Origin: Cercis canadensis
Lineage: Eukaryota > Streptophyta > Magnoliopsida > Fabales > Fabaceae
DNA: 64,000 nt
Assembly: GCA_003255065.1 (NCBI GenBank)
Contig: QAOA01003946.1
Span: 901,272-965,271 of the forward strand
Direction of reading: 5' to 3'
This document shows positions 47,804-61,629 of the stretch, piece after piece (position 1 is the stretch's first letter; every line of letters begins with the position of its first letter). The notes beneath the pieces are model-generated. The model was given only the letters and a program-made list of their open reading frames with translations. It was not told where the DNA came from and made no database searches. The translations under genes were made by a program, and so were the position numbers.

Positions 47804-49100
47804 TGCAGAATAGTAAAACCCAGAATTCAGAAGACTCTGGTTACACTGATAACGCTTATAAATGTTCTTTCAAGTCTAAAACTTGAGTAAAAATAAAGGG
47901 AATAAAAACAGTAATGATGAACTTCTCAAGAGGAAACATTAATATCAACAAGATAGAAGATTAAATATTAAGAGACTAGAGTTTCATATATGCTTTTAAA
48001 CCAAGAAATATGTACATGTTTAACCATGGTCAAGCCATCAATGAAACATACAGTTTCATTGCCTTTTCATTCAAACTGTTAGTCTAATTCTATTGAGAGT
48101 TGACTATTATCAGTTAGGTTTATTGCAGCAAAGAAACGAAGTAAACACAAATGAAACTTATATACAGGAGCGAATTGCATAACAGGTGCAGGTTCAACAA
48201 GAACTGGCAGGTCATCCTGTACTGAAACTTGGTCGCATATTATGTCTAACTATACTCTATGTCTCATCTTATAACCAACCCCCTCCCCCTTCCCCAAATA
48301 AAAAGACAAGAAAACACATGTCATTTAAGATGTATGGGTAATTCATGAAGGCTATCCAAACCACAGTTGTAAACTTCACTTGCCCTGCCACTGAGTGGTC
48401 ACTAAATTTGGATAAAAAGCAAAGGTCATAAATCCCTTTAAGCTGCAGCTTACAAAATTAACATATATTGTAACAGCAAATCATATCACTATAAACCAAA
48501 ATATAACACAGATTATTACACAGATAATGTTCACAGATGTCGCCATATATATGGACCAAGCTATACAACAGAACGATGAGAACCCCAACAAGATTAAGAA
48601 TTCGGTAAAAAAAATTAAGCACTGACATTGCATCGAAATAGTAAGAAACCGACAAGATTAAGCATTGACAATGGCATAAAAGTTATTCGTAGGACTTATA
48701 GTGAGCACCTGGTCTGCATACGCATAACATTCGACAACCAACACACCAGAAGGATATCAACTATTAGATTCATAAAAATCAAGTTGATAATGTATCCCCT
48801 TATCAACGAAAATTAAATGGCAATGAAGAAGACGCAGGGCAAAGAGGATTACACAGCATAGGCAATGAGCTATCTAGCACAATCATTTATGAATCAAAAT
48901 AAGTGAGAATACCAGCGAGTATAGGGTTCAATTTGATTATCTAATAGAGTCGGGCTCGCAGAGAAAACTATAGAAGCCCTTCTTGAGAAGCGGCCACTTC
49001 AACTTCTAGAGATGGCAGTTTCAGCAGCAGGAACAGCAAGATGAAGGAACCAACAAGGTGACCACAACGCGCTCCAAGATTAAAAGAGGAGGGAAACTGG
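47804..49100 (-). other. Probable leader intron and first exon of the TRM8-like gene
   Basis: A donor-like GCTG|GTATTC near 48915 (minus strand) and the acceptor at 47803 would remove about 1.1 kb. The AT-rich inner part has no conserved frame. Near 48590-48670 a short phrase (ACAAGATTAAG...ATTGACAATGGCAT) is imperfectly repeated. Confidence 0.35.
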
Positions 49101-51200
49101 CACAGATTTGGGCTCCGGTTTATACTTGACCCGTGTTCAGTGGGTCCAAAATACTTTCCCTTTTTTACATTTGTGCTGGGCTATAAATCTATGGATCTTT
49201 GAACGTACGTATACACTTTTCTTTTCAGCCCATCGCATTCATCTCTTTTTGGAAAGATTTTTCTTTTATATTTTTGGGCCTTGAAGAAGGGATTGGCTTC
49301 GTGGAACGCATTGAAGCCATTGAAGGTAAATATTGGTATCTATATTTTGGACATTTAAAAGAAAATAGAAAGAATTAATAAGATATACTTATCATTTAAG
49401 AATGAAATTGTAAATAATTGTAAAAAAAAATAGAACTAAAATTAATAAAAGTTAGAAAGAGAATATCACCATTAGTAAATTTTTAAAAAAATTCATATTG
49501 AATGAGAATAATTTAGTCTATATCAGATATTAAATAAAGTATGACATTAATAAAATATTGTGTAAACATATTGCCCCCTTCAAAAAATGAAAAAAAAAAT
49601 TATTGTTTTGGTCATTATGTTTGCAAAAAAAAATAAAAAAAAATTATATATTAATTCTAGTTTGATTTCTTAAAAAAAAAAAAAAAACTCAGTATAAACT
49701 GCTCAATTTCCATTTGAGATGAAATTTAATTTATAAAAAGTTCAAAAGACTAAAATACTGATTTGGGTTTATAATTCTTTTTTTTTTTTTTTTTAGTGAT
49801 AAAGGCATATTCATAATCATGATAAACTAAAAGTCACATTCGAGAATGAATAATCCTAACGCTTTATATTTTGAAGAAGAGAGTATAAAGGAAGGAGGTT
49901 TCTTAGATATTTTTAGTATTTATGTAGTATGTCATACTACATAGAAATAGCCANGAGTATAAAGGAAATGAATTATTAGTTGCTGAAATAATTTTTTTCT
50001 TTTTTTAAAAAAAATTCTAACAATTTTTTTCTCACCCTTTTAATTTGATTCTTGAACTAAAAGTTCAAACCCTAAGATTGTACACAAGCTCAAGCTTTGG
50101 ATTTAATTCAACGCCTACCAGGTACGTTTGTCCCCTTTAATCGTTGGAATTATCCATCATAGCTTTTGCAGAGACAAGAGGGCATGGAAAACCAATTGCA
50201 GCTATCCATATGCAATAACAGAACGCGTAAGCTTTCATTATCCTTCATGATATCACTCTCACTTAGTTCCATAATCTCAGAATCCAACAAGACGTGTCCT
50301 GCAGATGGGTTTTGAGTTTCGGACACTCTACGAGCTGTGAAAGTACGAAGTCACAAAGTCTAGAAAGAAGTACATGTGGGCAAAGTTTGCTGTTTTTTCC
50401 AACCTAACACATCTGATCACGAATTGTACAAGAAATGTAAGAAAACACACATTCTTATAGATAAAAGACAAGACTAAGTGAAATTCTAGTAAAGGTTTAG
50501 CTTCTTCTTCGGATGACAAGAATAATTATCTGATCATCATTAATTTGTACAAGAAATGTAAGAAAACACAAATTGCTTGCAACAAATTAAAAGATTACAA
50601 TAAAGTTTTGCTACTTCTTTCTATACATGCATGTGTTCCTCTTGGGCAGCTATGAACATCTTTCTGTTACAAGCAACTTCCCTTTTGAATATATGGTGTC
50701 CTCCTTGGAAACAAAAGTTACCATACACGTTACTTTTTCTTGCATCCTAACTATTCTAACAACTTCAATTATTTATTTCCAACGAATACACTAATAAAAG
50801 TTACCTTAATTATTATGTTAATTATATATAAAATAGCTACTGATGAATGGCAGCCTAGTATTTTATTTTGAAGTGCTTGACAAGTAGCATAACAAGCATG
50901 ACTTGCAATTAATTTAGGGTTAGGGTTCTTCTTTGCTTCTTCGTGGCAAATGCCTGTCAATTACTTCACCTAGAATCGACAAAGTCGTTGCAAGATATGT
51001 AACCTAAAGGTGGTCTTGATTTGGGAATTAAGACAATCAAAAACATGTCTATTATCGTGTCAAATATTAGGCAATTAGATTATAATATTTTATCTGGTGT
51101 TTAGATGAATGAATAAGCAAACTTAATTTATAGATTTTGGTTATATAACAATATGATTTATTGAATACGTCCCCTAATACTTCAATGTCCACTGACAAAT
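49101..51200. other. Gene-free region with short repeats and one N
   Basis: The N at 49954 is flanked by GAGTATAAAGGAA on both sides (49881-49893 and 49955-49967), but unlike the other gaps no long duplication exists. A perfect 23-nt palindrome (arms TATGTAGTATG and CATACTACATA, loop T) lies at 49921-49943. At 50410-50620 a phrase containing TGTACAAGAAATGTAAGAAA is repeated about 115 bp apart with similar following text. A TTTAGGGTTAGGGTT telo-like motif is at 50912-50926. No gene was recognised. Confidence 0.5.
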
Positions 51201-52485
51201 TAAGTAGCCAGAACATTGTACTTAATTATGTGGAATTGCTTTCATAGTGCTGGTTCTAAAACCCTAGCTAATAGGATATGTGAGGCTTTACGATTTTAGC
51301 ACGCTTGTTATAAAGCTAGAAGCATATATATATAATTTTAATTTTATAATCTTTGAGTGAAGAACAAGTAGGCTACCGTTTGTCTATGCCAAGATACTCT
51401 TGTCTTCCTCTACGTCTTGAATTTTGATGACTCATATTGATACACGTCCAAGCTTCTGTTATGGCTACTCAATATTGATGCAAGCAACAACATAAATTAG
51501 AAGAGACGTGTCTTGGTCTGGGATCGATGGTAGAGTTAAAAATGAATAATGGAAGAGACATAGGAAGAAAATCAAGAAATGGCTCAACAGTAGTGGTTCA
51601 CTTAGCCAAAACCAAATTGAATTTGTGTTTTAGTTTGCAGATATTTGTCAGCTTCAGCAGGTTGAATTTAAAGATCAAGTTGTTGCTTATTATATGACTC
51701 TAGTTAGTAATTTCTATATATAACCATTTAATATAAGAACATGCATCATACATAGCAAATCAATTTCGACCTCCTTTGATTTTACCTCAAATTAAATCAA
51801 TATAGCTGTCGCTCATTAAGCATCCTTTCCATTCACTTTATCCTCTGAATTAGCAGCTTCTATGTCCCTTTTTAATTGTTTATTGGGTGTAATAGCAGCT
51901 TCTATGTAAAGATTGGCAAGGTGAAGGTGACCTCTTCAGAACAGCCAGAAATGATTGAACTACTTAACATTAGATTATTTGAAGTGAATGATAAGAAATC
52001 AATGGATTGTGATCGACAGGTACCAATAAACTTATAGTTTTTCAAATGCATTGTTATTGCTTAATAACATCTAAAACCTCTGAATCTTCCCACAACTTTA
52101 TCATCTAACTAACCTACCTTTTAGAATGACGAACAAGTAAAAGACTGCAAATAAAAGGTATTATCCGGACAAATTAACATACATATAATTACAATAAGTA
52201 AGGTGTCCTTTACATTTTGTAGACAAGATTAGTCATTAATCACATAATATTAACCTATGGAAAAACTACTTCAAGGAAATCTCAGTTTGTTCAATGTATA
52301 CCGCACCTATACAAAACCCTGCACTACTTGTATCTATCATGATTTATAGGAAATTAAATAAACACAGACATTTTATAAGAATTTGAGAGCCAACCGATTA
52401 CAGAAAGAGAAGCAAAAAAACACTAGAATTGTGTCTATCAGTAGAAACTAGCTAATATTATCAAGCACATGTATAAATTGATTAA
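51201..52485. repeat. Diverged tandem duplication, unit 1 (about 1.28 kb)
   Basis: Unit 1 and unit 2 share the same ordered landmarks: AAGTAGCCA.AACATTGT, GGA.TTGCTTT with AAAACCCTA, GTGAAGAACAAGTAGGCTAC followed by TTTGTCTATGCCA, then GCTTCTGT.ATGGCTA, CTCAT.AAGCATCC, TTCAGAACAG, GAAATGATTGA, CAATGGATTGTGAT, ACCTCTGAATCTT, ACTAACCTACCTTT and GACAAATTAA. The order and spacing are kept across the full unit. No protein frame is shared, so the content is non-coding or a long-dead gene. Confidence 0.7.
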
Positions 52486-53765
52486 AGTAGCCAACATTGT
52501 TAGATGTGGAGTTGCTTTGATTGCATGCTAAAACCCTAATATCTTTCATTTACATAAGATTGTTATAGTATACTTGAAGCTTTGAAAAAGCAACATACTT
52601 TTGGTTAAAAAATGCTTCCTTCTAACAATTTAAATAATCGTTAAGTGAAGAACAAGTAGGCTACCATTTGTCTATGCCAGGATGCTGGTGTTATATTGTC
52701 CTCTACTTCATATGCATCCAACGGCTTCTGTCATGGCTATATACTATATTGATATAACAATTAAAATGAAGGAATACATGTCTGATATGGGGTGTTGAAT
52801 TGAAAGAATAATTAATGGAAGACAATCTAGCAATCATTGGCGCTATAAGAGAAGAAACGAAGACCAGAAAATTATATATCTTTTTCTTTTGGATTACAGA
52901 ATTTTGATCAACTTCAGATGAGCCTTACCTAGAATAAAACAAATGAGAAGTTTTCAAAATTGTATCTGAGTTTACAGAAGTTTGTCTAATCTTCATTTTT
53001 TAAATGTCCATGAAATTGATGTCATGCATCAATTTTACTGTAAATCCTGCAAATCTCCTGTTTTAAATTATTTTCATAATCAAAATTTTTCTGTGACATG
53101 CTGGGTTCATGAACTAACCTTTCTGATCATTATACCGGGCAATATACCAAAAAACAAAAAAGGCTCGACCTATATGCCTGTCACTCATGAAGCATCCGTG
53201 TAATTAAAATTATCTTCTGAATATGTAGAAGGTCCTGTGTAAAGAAGAGTTGATAACTTCAGAACAGGTAGAAATGATTGAGACACTTAAATTTTATTAT
53301 TTGAAGTGTAAAATAAGTAAGCAATGGATTGTGATAGATGGATACCACACAATTATATAAGTTCTTGAATCCACTGTTATTTCTTGATAATTCAATGCTA
53401 AACCTCTGAATCTTTCCAATATCATAACTAACCTACCTTTGAAAAATATCAACAATTGAAGGACTGCAAGTATAATTCACTATCCCGACAAATTAAACTA
53501 CGTATGAAACACGTAAAAGGCGAGCGTAGCTTTCACATTTGAATACAAGATCAGTTATTAATCACTTAACAATAAGCTATCCAAAGACTACGTGTAAATC
53601 TCAGTTTAGCCATTGTCTCACACATATACAAACTAAACCCTGTGCTGAAGTGTGTCTCACAGCAGTCATTTAGTGAAAAATTTGTAACAGGCCAATTGAT
53701 GCAGAAAAAGAAAAAGAAAAAGAGTTAGATTGTGTCTCTCTAAGAATCGGCAAGCTAATTAAATA
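52486..53765. repeat. Diverged tandem duplication, unit 2 (about 1.28 kb)
   Basis: Direct tandem partner of 51201-52485, directly adjoining it and nearly equal in length. The copies have many substitutions and small indels, so the duplication is old. The longest well-kept block is GTGAAGAACAAGTAGGCTAC plus about 20 bases after it (unit 2 at about 52645-52690; unit 1 at about 51356-51400). Confidence 0.7.
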
Positions 53766-55181
53766 ATGGAATTTATGCCTTTCCATGGAATGTAAGGCCC
53801 TAAATATGGATCCCTTATAGACTCCCTTGAACCTACTTGTTATCTCAAACAAAACCATCTCAAATATATTTATGAAGAACTTAATTAGCGTGTTTATTGT
53901 GTAAATATTTCCGACAGGATATCTAACAAAAAGGATGAAACTTTAATTAAGGAAACTGATGCAATAATATTGTGGCATAGTTAATTTTGACATTATTTCT
54001 TATTTTTGTCACCATATATAGATATTGACTTATTTTGCCTGCAGCAGCATGTAACATATCAACAACACATGTATACATATGGTTGTATGCACCATTCCAC
54101 CAAACCAAATCAGATTCAACGCTGGCATCTTTTGATAAGAAACATGGCAATGGTGATGTATGCAATCTAAGTGTAATTTCTAAAGGCTTTCATCTTTCTG
54201 CCAACTAATTGATCACTTGATGACTGCTATGAAACAAAGAATTCTTGTTTTATTGTGATGTGAAAAAAGAGCATTACGATTCAAATTTGTCCTTGAATTG
54301 AAGGTGAAAAAAGAATATAGGCATGCCAAACCCCCTCATTTTATGACTTCACGGGTATTGGGATTGGGATTTTACACCAATGAAATCAAACCATCAAGCT
54401 TGAAGATAATAAACAGTGTTTGGACTTGTAAAAGATATACGATTTTATTTTTACACAATAATTTGGAAAAATAACATATGGGACCTATAGGGTGTGTTTG
54501 GGCGTTGAAGAAAATAAGGGGATAAGAGGAGACTTTGCTTTGAGGGGTTTCAAGGTTGTCTTTAAAAATACTACCAAACATGAAAATTACATAACCCTCA
54601 TTCCTTGTCCTTTCCTTTTCCTTTCATGTAATACAATGACCCTTTGAATTTCTGATATAATATTTTATCACATATACAGCATTCAGCAAGGATGCTGATG
54701 CAAACCGAAGAAAAACTTGCTATAAGAAGCCCAACAAAGAAGACCCAGTGCAGAGTGCAGGCATGACGCACCCGTGTGGGCTGGGAAGATATACCACTTG
54801 TACTGATTTCACTTTCTAGATGGTAACAGTAGACGTGAGAAAAGTATAAATTAAAATGATAACTTGACTCACTATTCCACAGTAAAATACCTACCAAGAC
54901 TCGTAAGGGTCATTGCATGACATGTATTTTACCCACAAGTCTCTCTCTCCCAACACTACAATTTAAGGGGAGGGGGTTCAGAATTGGTTGCAACTTCCTT
55001 CCCTCTCTAGCTTGTCAAATAATTTGTCAAACAAAGGGTCCTTAAAGTAACCGGAAAATGATCGCAAACTCATAATCGGTCAATACAAGGATCATTATAT
55101 CCTCTGAAAACTTCCAATATTAGCTTCATCGATCCTTCAGCAGCCTTCATGAAAATAGAGAAAAAGACATGTGCGTAATGT

Positions 55182-55220
<39 letters not shown>

Positions 55221-57476
55221 GATAGTTTATACATTTTATATATAATATATCTTAATTATACGGCAAATGATATGAAATATATATGGACCTAGTCTGCGTT
55301 CTGGATCTTCAGTAAAGGGATGGAATTGACATAAGCACTAGTTTCTTGCTTTGTTATGCGTCACCAGTGGAATTTCCACCCTTGAATTCATTGAACTGCA
55401 CCTCCATTTACGCATAACTGTGTAAAAATATGACTATAACTCGAGAATGAATATGAGTATGAGTGTATGACTACTGAAGAATACTCACTCTGTTATTATT
55501 CTAATTTCTAAATTTTATGCAGCTTTCTTCTTTACTCTCTAATTAATTTTTACTTAGAAAGAGCTATTTTTCTCTATACACTAGGGGAGACCTTAATTTG
55601 TCAACTAATAGAAGAAGATAAGATTTGAATTTGAAAGAGAGACACATTGCTTAATTGTGTAACCTGCTGTTCCCATAAAATAACAAAACAGAAAAATAAT
55701 AAACGATGAAACGCGGAAACGGTTTAATTTGAAGATGGGCAAAACTGCATCATACAGAAACGCCAAAAAGCTCCCCAAGATACTGGACATTATGCAAAAT
55801 GCCATATTTTTTGTTTCCGCTTTCTTTCTCTTTTATCGCAACCAAATTATGACCACACACTTCATCAATTCCATGCTGCATTACATGCTTATATATTTGT
55901 CAATTAATTGATGAAGAAATTATTTTCTGATCAAATACCTTAAATAATATACTCTAATGCATGTACGTTAATCATTTCATCGATTGACATTAATTCAAGT
56001 GACATGAACATGCACAGGTATGAATTGAAGATCTAGAGGCGTTCAAAAAAAAGATTATATATGAATATATGAGAAAAAATCCAAAATCTAAGGTTTCTCA
56101 GATGAAAATATAAGTCAAAGTGTTACTGAGATGAGATATATAAGATAATTATATATGAAATGAAAGCATAAACTTAAGGGAAACAAGAGAAGAAGCCAAG
56201 CACAGGGAATCCAGGAAATTGGTCAGGGCAAGGTGAAACGGTCTTCCTTGGATTAATTCAATTTTATAATCTGGTGGTTGGAGCCTCAGGGAACCTCGTC
56301 CATCCCCATCCATGTATTCTTCTTCGCCTCTTCCTCGTGTGTTTTGACTTTTTCGTCTTCTTCACTTATATACGGCGGTGACCACACATCACAACCGTAT
56401 AATAACGTGGCATGTAATCATTGGATATCTCTCATTAGAAAATAGAAATCATATTAGGTAAAAAGGGGCCCACTTGTCACGTGTGTATGATTGACTCGCT
56501 TGGTGTCTGTTGGCTCTGAAATTCATGACGTTCTGTCTGTGAGGGCAATACCTGAAGGTTGAAATTGTGATATTCATTTTGTTTTTTGTTTTGTTTTCAA
56601 AAATAGGATCATTAAGGCTTAAATTTTGATTAATTGATAGTGTAACAGATTTCACATAATTATTGAATTTTGATTTGTCATGTATGAAAATTATTAAAAT
56701 ACTGTGTTATTAGTAAGAAAATCTTAATTATTTTGGTAATATATTGTTTTTTATTTAATAATGATGTGTAAAATTAATGATAAATTAATTTTATAAATTC
56801 TCTTTAAATAGAGTATAAAAGTAAAATTTTTTATTTAATTAGAGATTGAAGTTCCTCTCAATGTATAGGAACATATAGTATAATATTATAGAACAAAGAA
56901 AATAATTAATAATCATATAATATGGGGGGAAAATTACTCAATTATACACAGTAAATTACATAATTATGATGGTCAAGATGGTCATTTTTATTGAAGTTGC
57001 TATCTTTCTCGGTATTTACAGCTGGTCTATGCAACTTGAAGGTGAAGACCCACATTTGGTGAAAGCTTCAGAAACACACTCCTTCCTTATTTTCTACATT
57101 ACCTCTATACTTAAATTCCTTAACTTTGTGTTCGTGCATGGTGATTATTAGTAAGAAGAAGCTCCCTCGTTCTCCTTTCATATTGCAGTATCCCTCAAGT
57201 CAGTGTTTCTTTTCCAAGTGAATTAGATAACACAAAGTATCAAACGTCAGAACCCCAATTGAAGAAGAGTTTGTCTCTCCATGCAAGTAAGCGGCTGCTA
57301 AAGTACTCATTAATCGCAGATCCTTAAAACTTTTTCAAGTAAATTTGTTTGCTTCCTCTATTTGAGGAAGAAACTCTTTGTAATTAGTCACTGATCCAAA
57401 GGGTATGATGGTGTTTGTTGACAAGAGAACTTAGAGTACCCTTTATTAATTATCATAGCTATAGCCTTTTGAGGAT
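53766..57476. other. Gene-free region upstream of the NAC gene, with (AT)n
   Basis: An (AT)n microsatellite lies at 55186-55216. The rest is AT-rich with no convincing frame. The last 1-2 kb probably includes the NAC promoter. A leader intron ending in GGTACAG near 57528 is possible. Confidence 0.5.
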
Positions 57477-57563
57477 TTGAAGCTCTTAAAGCAATTTGTA
57501 CATTATGTCACTTTTTTTGTGGTACAGAAGGAGAAGGAAGGAAGCAAAGAGGTGGGGGCGGAT

Positions 57564-59302
57564 ATGGAAGGTGGGATCCGTTCAAAGGAGGAAAACCTAC
57601 CACCGGGATTTCGATTTCATCCTACCGATGAAGAACTCATCACTTACTATCTCATGAACAAGATATCAGATTCTAGTTTTACAGGAAGAGCTATAACTGA
57701 TGTAGATCTCAACAAATGTGAGCCATGGGAGCTCCCAGGTACTTATTTCTCTAAAACCTTGTGTATTTCATGTGTATAAACCATGCAGCTACCTCATGGA
57801 TATGATCCAATTAAAGTTTAATCAAGATTAATTCATCGGTGACTCTTGATTTGAAAATTAGTTAATTTCCATTACTTTTCCAACTCTTTTTGATCCATGC
57901 ATGTTTTGTTTCGTTTATCAATTATAATGGTTCTTCTTCTTCTTTCTCTTTTTGTACAGGTTCTTCCGAAAATTAGAAAACACTATATAGGGTTTGTCCA
58001 TATAATAGGATCACTTTTTTTATACGCAAGTGTCGCATACGTATTCCAATTTCATGATATTAGAATATGCATGACACACTAATCTTATTCTATAAGGTAG
58101 CTAGATCGATAAGATACACTAATTTAATTCTACATATCCTCCATTTTTCTAAACAAACACAGAAAGTTTTCTTCTCCAAAATTCTGACCCATTAATGTTG
58201 GTGTTTCATTAATTTTTTTCTTCCAATTGTTGCATGAAATAGGGAAGGCAAAGATGGGAGAAAAAGAATGGTACTTTTTCAGTCTTAGAGATCGGAAGTA
58301 CCCAACGGGGGTGAGAACAAATCGAGCAACAAACACTGGGTACTGGAAGACCACAGGAAAAGACAAAGAGATCCTTAACAGTGTTACATCGGAGTTGGTT
58401 GGTATGAAGAAGACTTTGGTTTTCTACAAAGGTAGAGCCCCTAGAGGAGAGAAAAGCAACTGGGTCATGCATGAATATCGGATTCACGCAAAATCCAGCT
58501 TCCGAACTAGCAAGGTAAACATACATGAAGTCTTTCTTGGTTGTTTTTATCATTTTCAAACCCTAAAACAATATTTTCGATGTCATTAAAAAGAGTTGGA
58601 GGTCTAAAATTCAAATCTTATCGAGAGCGAATAAAATGGATTTATAAGAAAAGAATATTAAAAAAGAAATTAGTTATCCATTTTCATGAAGTTATGAATT
58701 AATATTACACCTAGTGTCATTTGCAGCAGGATGAATGGGTGGTTTGCCGGGTGTTCCAGAAGAGTGCTGGTGCAAAAAAGTACCCTTCCAACCATACAAG
58801 AGCAGTGAATCCTTATAGCCTAGAGATAGGTCCTAGCATGGTTCCACCACCAATGATGCAGCTGGGAGATCCTGGAGGTCATTTCCTCTATGGAAGGAAC
58901 TACATGAGTAGTGCAGAGTTAGCAGAGGTTGCTAGGGTTTTGAGAGGTGGTGGATCAACTAGTGTCAACCTACCAATGCAATCCCAATTGAACTACCCAG
59001 TAACAGGAGGAGGAGGAGGATGTTTCACAATATCTGGGCTAAATTTGAATCTGGGAGGAGGAGGAGCAGCCACAACACAACCAGTTTTGCGACCAATGCC
59101 GACACCGCCACCTCAGGCTCATCAGGCACCTCCTGCTCATGCAATGACTCAACATGATGTCAGTTCTAACATGATGACAGCTTCTCTTGCTTCTGAGAAT
59201 TTAGGGTATGGTACGGAAATGAGCAATGCAAACCCTCCCAGCAATAGGTATATGGGCATGGACCATTGTATGGATCTAGATAACTACTGGCCTTCCTACT
59301 GA
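57564..59302 (+). CDS. NAC transcription factor, ANAC038/ANAC039-like (At2g24430)
   Basis: Three exons (57564-57738, 58243-58514, 58727-59302) give 340 residues. The NAC domain is complete: [20 protein letters not shown] (A), [20 protein letters not shown] (B/C), [20 protein letters not shown] and [14 protein letters not shown] (C/D), [20 protein letters not shown] and MHEYRIH with [12 protein letters not shown] (D/E). The typical two-intron structure of NAC genes is kept. The NKI start of helix, the [10 protein letters not shown] and SSFRTSKQDEW phrases and the tail [11 protein letters not shown] match Arabidopsis At2g24430. The C-terminal half is Gly-, Pro- and Gln-rich with [13 protein letters not shown] and [10 protein letters not shown], a likely activation region. 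This clade is close to the CUC/NAM group; its role is little studied. The start is the ATG before [12 protein letters not shown], as an upstream one would add a poor leader-derived stretch. No miR164 site was recognised. Confidence 0.92.
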
Positions 59303-61600
59303 AAGGAGTTACCTTCATTTAGTTCATATAAAATATATATATATATATAGCTATAGTTGGATCAGCTACCGTAAACGTTCAGCTTTTTTCTAGTGTCATT
59401 TAAGTTTCATATGGGGTAAGTACCCAGCAATCCAAGTGTTTTGACTTTAGCACCAAGTAACTATTGAATGTTCTTGTTTATCAAATTTATTTTCTTAATT
59501 GAGGGTTAGTTTCAAGATATCATGATCATTAATGTGTTTCTACCGTCTCTGATGATCGGCGAAGTTATAACTGATTCTTTAATTATCAGTAATTCGATTG
59601 CTTGGCAAATTCGAAAATGCTCTTCCTGGAACAAAGCTAAGTTGACAAAAGCAGTGTGGATTCTGAAAATGGAGAAACGTGTGTGATCTCCACACACACT
59701 CCTTAAACCTATAGTACATAATCAAATATGCGTTTGTTTTACATCATAAAAAGTTTGGAGCTTGAAAATACTACTCTTGGATTATACTCCCACATCAGCA
59801 CTCTTCTCAAACCTAAACTATGGAGCAAGCAATAGTTTATCAAGTTGCACAAAGCTATAAATTTTGCAACTTGTCGAATGGCCTGCTTATGATCATAGGA
59901 ACACGCGTAATCTGAGTGCAATATTGGAAGATAACCATCAAAAGCGGCATTACATATGTAAGTTAACGTGCGCAAAATGGTTAGTATTCGGCAGCTCAGT
60001 TTCGTTTCCCCTTGTCTCCTATGCAACAAGATTAATAGAAGTAATTAGTATTTTTACTTTTCATACATTTTCCCCCAAACATAAGAGCCGAAATGGAGAC
60101 AATTGTAAGTCTTTTTTTTTTTTTCATATATTGGTTTGGTAAATTCATGTTCTAAAAAGAACATGGGTATAATTTTTTTCCCTTACATTTTCTTTTCTCT
60201 AACATAGTAAGAAAAGGGGGGAAAGGTAACACGTTAATTATTCTTATGCATTGAGACGATAAATACGGTAGTTTCACACAATAAATTCTAGATCCGAATA
60301 GGATAAAGGGAGAGTGATAAGACATAAGTTAATTGAGTTATAAAAAAACTAGCTACTCTTTATCCAATTTATTTCTTCCATTATCAGAATTAAAAAAAAT
60401 ATATGCCCTTTTGCTTTCTTTTTTGGACCTAATCGGGGAATATATAGCTTGAAAACGCACCACAGTTTCCAAAATTAACAGGTTCCACGCTTATTTCATT
60501 AACCCAATTGAAGTATAAAAAATTCCGTGATCACGACAACATTTGGGAAGGCTCTAAGATATAATCGAACAACTTTAAAACCTTGACTTTTGATTCTTGC
60601 AGTAGAAACCGACAAACAAAAGATCATTATTTGAGGATCATTAATCAAATACTAAAATCAAAGAGATTGAAGGATAAGCTTTTCAAGGCCAAAATAAAAC
60701 AGGGAGCAAGCTTTTAGATGATAGAATTGTAAACCAGTTATCAAATATTATGATGTGATCATCCAATAGGAACAGGAATGCACTTGCTTTCAAGCACAAA
60801 CTATTCCCAACTGAACCTATCTATGAAACCTTAGCCTAAAAGAGAAAAATACTTTTTTCATTTGTGGAAGGCCAAAAAAATTTCGAAACACAAAGAAAGA
60901 GATAGACATTACTTTGAATTAAACCATGATCAGCTTTTTCTGGTCGACCTCGAATGATACACCCGTTTCATTTGCATACACCATGGGATTCATGTAAACT
61001 TCACGGTCAACCCATAAATTTTTACGAACAGAATTTATGAAACACGACAAAAAGGAATTTTTTCAACATATAGGAGTGTGGAATTGTTAATCTCACTTCA
61101 ATTATACTTCGATTATTTTCACTGCGAGAAGATAATTCCAACTTTCATGTTCATCCAATGACTACGACTAACCAAGGAATAGATATACATATACATATAC
61201 ATACACACGCTTGAAACGAGTTACATCATAGTTTAGGCAATACGTGAATCATTTGATCAGGACCAATGCTAAATTTTTTAGCTAGAAATATTAGGGGAAT
61301 AAAAAATCTTATATGGGACCTGAACCTTATGGGACCATTTGTTTTCTGTGTGCCGAGTGACCAATCCCTCTCATAACAAATCAAACACATTATATGATCC
61401 GAATTAACATTAACATGCGATTATAAAGGACAATTCAAGAAACTCGAGAAAGCGGGAAATAATATAACAAGTTCCAGTGAAGAAAAGCCAAGAATTAGTT
61501 TTTTTTTCTTTTTAACCTCAATAGGCAGAACTAATTCTGATTCTAGTGAACAAATATGAAGTGGTAACATTTTTACTACGTCAAGAATTTGAAATTAAAA
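59303..61600. other. 3' UTR of the NAC gene and AT-rich spacer
   Basis: An (AT)n run lies at 59333-59349. No gene or element with visible ends was recognised. Confidence 0.5.
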
Positions 61601-61629
61601 AAAAAAAAAGAGGGGAAGGTCTAATAACA

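Noticed and set aside
54598-54897. 99-codon minus-strand frame with hydrophobic segment
   Set aside because: No family resemblance, no codon-use contrast with surrounding DNA and no splice or promoter support.
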